Shown one piece after another: positions 58,494 to 64,000 of a DNA stretch of 64,000 bases (the first letter of the stretch is position 1; every line of letters starts with the position of its first letter). Under the pieces are notes generated by a model, which saw only the letters and a list, made by a program, of their open reading frames with translations, was not told the DNA's origin and ran no database searches. The stretch comes from Gp6-AA40 sp035492455 (GTDB taxonomy: Bacteria > Acidobacteriota > Vicinamibacteria > Vicinamibacterales > UBA2999), in contig DATJJE010000037.1 in NCBI GenBank assembly GCA_035492455.1, positions 62,001-126,000 on the forward strand. Reading direction: 5' to 3'. Both the position numbers and the translations under genes were made by a program.

Positions 58494-60104
58494 CTATTGA
58501 GCGTTACCGACGATCTTGACGAACTCGTCGTTTGACGCGACCCGCTGCCCCACGATGGAGACATGCTGTGCAACATCGAGCTTCAGCTTCTTCATATTCA
58601 GAAATAGCGTCCGCATACCAGCAGTTGGCGCAGATGACTTTGCACCCGGTTCTGGTGGCACATAGAGATCCGCGTTGATCAGGATCTTTTCTTTCGGGAG
58701 ATAGACCATCAACATGTCAGCAGAGTGATTACCTCTGGCCAATGATGGACCGGGGATTTTGAGGTACGTCTCTCCCACTTCGTACGCCATGTCCTGCACA
58801 TGCCAGATCTGCATCTGGCGCTCGTCATCGCTGACGACGGTCCCGCCCATCATCGTCGTGCCGCCCACCGTCTGAATCGGCGGCGGCCGGCGGCTGATCA
58901 AGTACATCGGGTTGAAAATCGTCATCCGATCCGGGTCCAACGTTCTCGGAAACGGGCTGAACAGGATGTCGACGTAATAGTCCTTGTTCAACTCGTGGGT
59001 GACGACCGTGGTTCCCTGCGAGAAGTAGGTGCGGAGACCGCCCGCATACGCCATGTGGTGATTTGTATTCACCACGTAGCGAATCATCTTGCCCGGAACG
59101 AGTCTATGAACTTCATCGATGACCGCGAGCGATCGCGCTTCGTTCTGCGGCGCCTCGACGACCGCCACGAAGTCCTTGAACTCGACGAGCACGCTATTCA
59201 TCGGCCCGCCGCCCAGCAGCCAGACGTGGTCCGCAAGCTTCTGCGTTTCCACCTTTACCGGATCGAGTTTTGCCGTGCGCACCGTTTCGGGAACTGGAAG
59301 CTTGTTCACAACCAGATTGGGCTTCACGTCTTTCGTGTAGACCTGAAAATAGTTTTCTCCAGGGTTGATCCTGGGATCGCCCTGATGGACGTGGATCAAC
59401 CCGGGGAACATCACGCCGTTGTAATCCTTGTATTGCGTGTAGCGCATTTCATACGTCATGTCGCCGTAAACGGGATTGGGAATCCACGAGCCGGTCAGTT
59501 CGATGAGATTCTGATCGTTGATCGTGCCGTTGACTCGAGACTTTCCGTAGCTGAAGGAAACAATCGTCACCCACTGACCAAACGCCGAGAGGCCGAAGTC
59601 CGAAGGGCCGACGATCGGTTGCCGAATGGCCTTCAGGTCGGTGGCGGCCAACGCCGCCTTGATGAATCCGTGCGGACTGAGCACGATCTCGAGTTGCCGC
59701 AGATCGGCGTAGGGAATGCCATCGAGATACATCCGTGTGAGAGGCACCGGCGTATCGCCCTTGACGTCCCATGCGAAATTTCCGTTCACCACATTGATGA
59801 CGTGGTTGCCTCCCTGCTTTTCGTCGTAGTCCACGCGCATGTACTTGGCGTCGTAATCGATCGTGCGCGTGTAGTCCGTCACCTGCACTTGCGGCCATCC
59901 ATCGGTGAGGTTGTACTGCTCGCCCACCTTGGCGACATATCCGTCGCCAACAAATTGAATGGATTTCACGCTCATGGTGCCCATGGCTTTGGCGGCCCCC
60001 TCAATCGCTTTACGGGCGTCCACCGCCTGAGCGGATGCCGTGCCGGCTCCCAGCGTGACGAGGACAACGAAAAGAACTGCAACAGAACAACGTGTTCGCC
60101 TCAT
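58494..60104 (-). CDS. Secreted MBL-fold protein with degraded metal motif
   Basis: 536 residues from MRRTRCSVAVLF (ATG 60104), signal ending TASAQAV. An N-terminal ~250-residue domain precedes a metallo-beta-lactamase fold (~320-530). The metal motif normally THxHxDHxGG reads NTNHHMAYAGGLRTY, with the first His as Asn, Asp as Ala and the last His as Tyr; a later Asp (NADLY) and NHSADMLMVYLP are kept. Zinc hydrolase activity looks unlikely or altered. Well-conserved length suggests a maintained function. Confidence 0.8.
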   Translation of the reverse strand: MRRTRCSVAVLFVVLVTLGAGTASAQAVDARKAIEGAAKAMGTMSVKSIQFVGDGYVAKVGEQYNLTDGWPQVQVTDYTRTIDYDAKYMRVDYDEKQGGNHVINVVNGNFAWDVKGDTPVPLTRMYLDGIPYADLRQLEIVLSPHGFIKAALAATDLKAIRQPIVGPSDFGLSAFGQWVTIVSFSYGKSRVNGTINDQNLIELTGSWIPNPVYGDMTYEMRYTQYKDYNGVMFPGLIHVHQGDPRINPGENYFQVYTKDVKPNLVVNKLPVPETVRTAKLDPVKVETQKLADHVWLLGGGPMNSVLVEFKDFVAVVEAPQNEARSLAVIDEVHRLVPGKMIRYVVNTNHHMAYAGGLRTYFSQGTTVVTHELNKDYYVDILFSPFPRTLDPDRMTIFNPMYLISRRPPPIQTVGGTTMMGGTVVSDDERQMQIWHVQDMAYEVGETYLKIPGPSLARGNHSADMLMVYLPKEKILINADLYVPPEPGAKSSAPTAGMRTLFLNMKKLKLDVAQHVSIVGQRVASNDEFVKIVGNAQ

Positions 60105-60211
60105 GTGCCCCTCTGCATTGAGAGTAGAAGACCCCTGTACGCGCAACCTCATTCTGCCGGTCAAATTGTATGGCGAGGTGTTCGCACTGCGCAGCACCGA
60201 GGCTAGACCGC

Positions 60212-61045
60212 CTAGTGGGTCAGGATCCAAACGGCCACGTCCACGCCCAGCGCATACCCTTTTGCCCCGTAGGTGTGAAAGTAGTCCAGGTTGTCGCCTT
60301 CCCGCTCCCAGCTGTCTGAAACGTCCGAGTTCATGCTGACGAGGACAATCAGCCTGTCGTGGTCGTCGAACATCCCGTAGTAATGAACGGTTGAAGGCCC
60401 AATCTCGGAATCCTCACCGCTGCGCACCCACGAGCCGAGCGACGGAATCTGCGGGAGGGGGTTGACGCGAAGAAGAATCGAGAACATCGGATGGTCAACC
60501 GGCAGATCGACGATCCTGACGTCGGGCAGGATCCGCATGAGATTCGGACGGATGTACGAGAAGTCCGGATCCCAGTTGTCGTCGATCCACAGAAAGCCAC
60601 CCTTCAACAGATACTCCCGCATGCGGACGGTCTCTTCGGGTGTGAAGTCGTAGTTGGCCGCATTCTGCATGCGCAAGTACGGACACTGGAAGAGATCGGG
60701 ATCCATCGGGGTGACGTTCGCAAAGCCCGGGTAGCCGTTGTTCCACCTGCTGATCCTTGTTTTGGTGAGCTCGGAGAGACGCACCAGGAAGTTGTAGTCC
60801 GCTTGCGGGTAGTCGTCGCCCCAGCCGGACTTTCTTGCCCTGCGGATGTTCACGTATCGCAGGCGGCAGAACGTGAAGCCGAGCGGCTCGTCGGGGAGTC
60901 CGTGATTGATCGGAATCTGGAGGTTCCGTCCGTTGGTCAGGATGGGGGACCGTTGCGCCGCATCACTGATGACGGCTAATCCCAGCGCTAGCGCCAAGGC
61001 CAGTGCGAACTGCATCCATCGACCCGATGCGCTCGTCCGCCGCAT
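60212..61045 (-). CDS. DUF4159 domain protein
   Basis: 277 residues from MRRTSASGRWMQF (ATG 61045), with a membrane/signal helix (FALALALALGLAVISDA). DUF4159 features: FCRLRYVNIRRARKSGWGDDYPQADYNFLVRLSELTKTR and a DDNWDPDFSYIRPNLMRILPD loop, with Asp-rich GMFDDHDRLIVLVSMNSDVSDSW. The fold is glutamine-amidotransferase-like but without the catalytic Cys seen. Such proteins often accompany MoxR/VWA operons. Divergent from the kinase with a 67-nt gap. Confidence 0.82.
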   Translation of the reverse strand: MRRTSASGRWMQFALALALALGLAVISDAAQRSPILTNGRNLQIPINHGLPDEPLGFTFCRLRYVNIRRARKSGWGDDYPQADYNFLVRLSELTKTRISRWNNGYPGFANVTPMDPDLFQCPYLRMQNAANYDFTPEETVRMREYLLKGGFLWIDDNWDPDFSYIRPNLMRILPDVRIVDLPVDHPMFSILLRVNPLPQIPSLGSWVRSGEDSEIGPSTVHYYGMFDDHDRLIVLVSMNSDVSDSWEREGDNLDYFHTYGAKGYALGVDVAVWILTH

Positions 61046-61084
61046 GAGAGCATCGTACAACTTTCTGAGCGGGCGACTCCCCGG

Positions 61085-61114
61085 TACAATCGCTTCGCCT
61101 TTCTGAGAAGCGAT
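61085..61114 (+). promoter_or_regulatory. Promoter -10 with overlapping inverted repeat before the kinase gene
   Basis: TACAAT (61085-61090) is a near-perfect -10. ATCGCTTC (61089-61096) and GAAGCGAT (61107-61114) form a perfect 8-bp inverted repeat spanning the -10, the start region and the ATG at 61113. As transcription would begin near 61097, it is more likely a DNA operator than an mRNA hairpin. Confidence 0.45.
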
Positions 61115-63794
61115 GTTGCTCACTCCCGGCGCTCGAATCGGACCGTACGAGATTATGGCCGCCGTCGGTGCAGGCGGAATGGGCGAAGTCTATCGCGCCC
61201 GCGACACGAAGCTCGGTCGCGATGTGGCCATCAAAGTCCTGCCACTGTCTTTCACGAGCGATCCTGATCGACGCGCGCGATTCGAACGCGAAGCGCAGGT
61301 GCTGGCCTCGCTGAATCACCCGAACATTGCCGCGATCTATCACGTCGAGGATACCGCTGGTGCGCCGGCAATCGTAATGGAGTTGGTGGAAGGGGAGACG
61401 CTCGCAGATCGCATCGCGCGCGGACCAATTCCAATCGACGAAACGTTGGCAATTGCAAACCAGATCGCGCAAGCGCTCGCGGCGGCACATGCTCAAGGGA
61501 TCATCCATCGCGATTTGAAACCCGCGAACCTCAAGATCACTCCGAGCGGTCAGGTCAAGGTGCTCGATTTCGGGCTCGCGAAGCTCGGCGACGCGGGCGG
61601 GGCTGGTCAGTCACGTGAGCCGGCGTCGTTGTCCGTGTCGCCGACAGTCTCTCCGACGATCATCTCTCCTGCTCTGATGACTGCCGCCGGCGTGTTGCTC
61701 GGCACTGCCGCGTACATGAGTCCGGAGCAGGCTCGCGGCAAACCTGTGGACCAACGGGTCGACATCTGGGCGCTTGGATGCGTCCTCTACGAGATGCTGT
61801 CCGGCAGTCGGGCGTTTCACGGTACGGACGCAGCAGAAACGGTTGCCGCAGTCATCCAATCGGAGCCCGATTGGTCGCGTCTTCCGCCGGCGACGCCCCC
61901 TGCTATGCAGCGCGTCATTCGACGCTGTCTGCGTAAAGACGCCGACCGCCGCCTCGCGGACGTGCGTGATGTGCGACTCGAAATCGAGGACGGAGACGAT
62001 GCGTCGCCGAATCACTCCCGCAGCGGCGCTGTTACCCGCGAACGTCTTGGTTGGGTCGCCGCATGCCTCCTTACGGCGATGGCGGTGTCGGCTGTCACGA
62101 GTTGGTTCGGCAATCGCACATCGACAATCCCTTCAGAAATGCGCGTCGAGATCACCACGCCTCCCACAAACGATCTCGTCTCGCTCGCTCTTTCGCCGGA
62201 TGGAAAGAAGCTCGCATTTGTCGCGTCTTCCGACCATCGTCCCCGGTTGTGGCTGCGGTCACTGGTGACGGGCGTCGCAACGCCGCTATCCGGGACCGAC
62301 GGCGCGACGTTCCCGTTCTGGTCGCCAGACAGCGGTTCGATCGGCTTCTTCGCCAACGGCAACATGTACCGCATCGATGTGGACGGCGGCTCACTGCGTG
62401 CTCTTACCATCGCACCGGTCGGTGCTGGTGGCAGCTGGGGTCGCGACGGCGAAATCCTCTTTACGATGGTTCCTGACGCTCCGCTGAGCCGCGTGCGGGC
62501 TTCAGGCGGCAAGCCCGAATTTTTGGCAGCATCACAACCGGGTCGAACGCCAACGCCGGCACCCGGGCAGCGCTTCCCGCAGTTCCTTCCGGACGGCCGC
62601 CATTTTCTGTACTACGTGGCGGAGACGTCGATGCGCGGCGTCTATCTCGGGGCGTTGGATAGTCCCGAGCGGCAGCGCCTTTTTGATGCCGATGCCGCAG
62701 CGGTGTTCGTGCCTCCGGCACGGGTCTTATTCGTTCGCGCCGGCAAACTCTACGCGCAGCAGCTCGACCCTTCGCGGTTGCAGCCGGAAGGGAATGCCGT
62801 TTCGCTCGCGGACGGTATCAGCATCGATTCCGTGGGCGCCGCCGCGATATCTGGTTCGTCCACCGGCGCGATCGCGTACCGCGTAGGCGCCGCGAACCGC
62901 CAGCGGCAGTTCACATGGTTCAATCGATCCGGAGCGGAGGTTGGAGTCGCCGGAGAACCCGATGCCGCCAGTCCGCTGAATCCGGCCTTGTCGCCCGACG
63001 GTCGCCAACTCGCGCTGAACCGATCGACCGAGGGCAATATGGACATCTGGTTGTACGACCTTCGGCGCCGGGTGTTTAGTCGGTTCACGTCCGATCCGCG
63101 TCCAGATATTTATGCCGTGTGGTCGCCCGACGGCTCCCGGATCGCCTACGCGACGACAGGCAGAACGGGCGCCGGGTTCAACCTGTTTCAAAAACCGATC
63201 GCTGGGACGACCGAACCGGTGCCGATGTTCGAAGCGCCGGATAACATGCTTCCCGAAGACTGGTCGCGCGACGGCCGTTTTGTGTCCTATCTCGTGCTCG
63301 ACTCGTCGGGTCAATGGGACATTGGGGCGTTGCCGACTGCTGCGAACGGCAAGCCGTTCCCGATCACGAAAACGCCAGCGAATGAGATGTCGAGCCAGTT
63401 CTCGCCCGATGGTCGGTGGATCGCGTACGAGTCCGACGAGTCGGGGCGGAACGAGATTTACGTGCAATCGTTTCCGAGACCAGATGCGAAAACGATCGTG
63501 TCCACAGGCGGGGGGTTACAGCCACGATGGCGACCCGACGGTCGCGAGTTGTTCTACGTAGCGCCTGACGGAAAGCTGATGGCCGTTGCCATTGACGTGG
63601 CCAACGGAAAGACGTTGAAGCCCGGCGCCCCAACCGCGCTGTTTGTCACGCGCATTTCGAGCACGCGCACCGGCGGAAGCCGGCACGAATACGTCATCTC
63701 AAATGACGGTCAGCGGTTCCTCATGAATACGTTCGTCGAACAGAAAGACGTGCCCATCACATTGGTATTGAATCCGGCGGTGCCTGGCCAGTAA
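61113..63794 (+). CDS. Serine/threonine protein kinase with C-terminal TolB/WD40-like propeller
   Basis: 893 residues. Kinase domain ~1-275: GAGGMGEVYRARD, VAIKVLP, catalytic HRDLKPANLKIT, DFGLAK, GTAAYMSPEQARG, all intact. A single membrane helix (~308-330, WVAACLLTAMAVSAVTSWF) is followed by a TolB-type beta propeller (~340-890) with repeated LSPDGKKLAFVA/SPDGRQLALNR/SPDGSRIAYAT motifs. It should sense extracellular signals through the propeller and phosphorylate in the cytoplasm. Intact member of a local family with two decayed copies (27229, 42737). Confidence 0.93.
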   Translation: MLLTPGARIGPYEIMAAVGAGGMGEVYRARDTKLGRDVAIKVLPLSFTSDPDRRARFEREAQVLASLNHPNIAAIYHVEDTAGAPAIVMELVEGETLADRIARGPIPIDETLAIANQIAQALAAAHAQGIIHRDLKPANLKITPSGQVKVLDFGLAKLGDAGGAGQSREPASLSVSPTVSPTIISPALMTAAGVLLGTAAYMSPEQARGKPVDQRVDIWALGCVLYEMLSGSRAFHGTDAAETVAAVIQSEPDWSRLPPATPPAMQRVIRRCLRKDADRRLADVRDVRLEIEDGDDASPNHSRSGAVTRERLGWVAACLLTAMAVSAVTSWFGNRTSTIPSEMRVEITTPPTNDLVSLALSPDGKKLAFVASSDHRPRLWLRSLVTGVATPLSGTDGATFPFWSPDSGSIGFFANGNMYRIDVDGGSLRALTIAPVGAGGSWGRDGEILFTMVPDAPLSRVRASGGKPEFLAASQPGRTPTPAPGQRFPQFLPDGRHFLYYVAETSMRGVYLGALDSPERQRLFDADAAAVFVPPARVLFVRAGKLYAQQLDPSRLQPEGNAVSLADGISIDSVGAAAISGSSTGAIAYRVGAANRQRQFTWFNRSGAEVGVAGEPDAASPLNPALSPDGRQLALNRSTEGNMDIWLYDLRRRVFSRFTSDPRPDIYAVWSPDGSRIAYATTGRTGAGFNLFQKPIAGTTEPVPMFEAPDNMLPEDWSRDGRFVSYLVLDSSGQWDIGALPTAANGKPFPITKTPANEMSSQFSPDGRWIAYESDESGRNEIYVQSFPRPDAKTIVSTGGGLQPRWRPDGRELFYVAPDGKLMAVAIDVANGKTLKPGAPTALFVTRISSTRTGGSRHEYVISNDGQRFLMNTFVEQKDVPITLVLNPAVPGQ

Positions 63795-63818
63795 GGTGCC
63801 GAACGTCACGGAGCGGCA

Positions 63819-64000
63819 GTGAGCGAACAGGAAGAAGATTTCGCAACGATGTTCGAGGCGTCCGTCAAGGCGCGTCGATTCAAGCAGGGCCAAACCATCG
63901 AGGGGACCATCGTCGCGTTCGGTCCGGAAGTGGCCTTCGTCAGCGTCGGAGGAAAGAGCGAGGCGCAGATCGACCTTGCCGAGTTAAAGGACGAGGACGG
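63819..64000 (+). CDS. S1 RNA-binding domain protein, 3' truncated by the window (ribosomal protein S1-like)
   Basis: 60 visible residues from GTG 63819, with GGAG 5 nt before. After an acidic start (SEQEEDFATMFEASVKARR) the S1 fold begins: GQTIEGTIVAFGPEVAFVSVGGKSEAQIDLAEL. This fits the first S1 domain of a RpsA-like protein or an S1-like regulator. It cannot be settled because the gene runs out of the window. Confidence 0.75.
   Translation, partial: MSEQEEDFATMFEASVKARRFKQGQTIEGTIVAFGPEVAFVSVGGKSEAQIDLAELKDED

Noticed and set aside
58800..60206. Plus-strand open frame of 468 codons
   Set aside because: Antisense to the MBL-fold gene; low-complexity basic composition without domains.

Overview
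The window looks like chromosome from a high-GC, Gram-negative soil-type bacterium, most likely an acidobacterium of the Vicinamibacteria kind. This is inferred from content, not from a marker tree: tandem VWA proteins of the acidobacterial type, a serine/threonine kinase fused to TolB/WD40-like repeats plus two decayed relatives, secreted DUF6152-type proteins, a Pal lipoprotein, TolC/RND systems (outer membrane present) and a secreted MBL-fold protein. No rRNA, CRISPR array, transposase or phage gene was seen. One tRNA, tRNA-Glu(CTC), is present.

Layout. 0-2.6 kb: end of a GT-C membrane protein and pal. 2.6-8.6 kb: almost the whole de novo pyrimidine pathway as two divergent operons, pyrK-pyrD-pyrF leftward and pyrR-pyrB-pyrC-PRTase rightward, with a PyrR-loop-like hairpin just before pyrR. 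8.6-15.4 kb: GT-C protein, BtpA-like protein, secreted CMD protein, DUF2400 protein, GT2 and TolC. 15.5-20.9 kb: pyrE, truA (no standard start codon), uppS, cdsA, dxr, rseP, linking prenyl and phospholipid precursor synthesis with site-2 proteolysis. 20.9-32.1 kb: a tetrapyrrole region, hemL, hemB, cobA-hemD, hemC, hemA and a HemX/CcsA protein, interrupted by an internally deleted amidohydrolase and a kinase stub. 32.1-33.9 kb: tandem VWA proteins. 34.1-36.4 kb: the F0 half of ATP synthase (atpZ/atpI-like, atpB, atpE, atpF), with no F1 genes following. 36.4-42.6 kb: LPG-synthase-like membrane protein, membrane protein, sulfatase-like TPR protein, a carboxypeptidase-regulatory-domain protein and a diguanylate cyclase. 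42.7-47.8 kb: kinase pseudogene, then a heme A and copper operon (M23 peptidase, cupredoxin lipoprotein, ctaA, ctaB, DUF420).

47.9-58.4 kb is accessory in character. It starts at tRNA-Glu, carries a PadR-regulated tolC-RND-MFP efflux operon, contains two degenerate copies of the tRNA 3' end (near 54.92 and 55.88 kb), and is bracketed by two copies (48.16 and 58.17 kb) of an unrecognised basic protein of about 62 residues with a conserved 16-nt upstream block. I regard this as the best candidate for something undescribed. 58.5-64 kb: MBL-like protein with degraded metal motif, DUF4159 protein, intact kinase-TolB protein, and the start of an S1-domain protein.

Recurring themes are tightly overlapping starts and stops (ATGA/GTGA/TTGA), alternative start codons, heptanucleotide repeats at gene borders, and repeated decay of kinase-TolB genes by internal deletion that keeps both ends.
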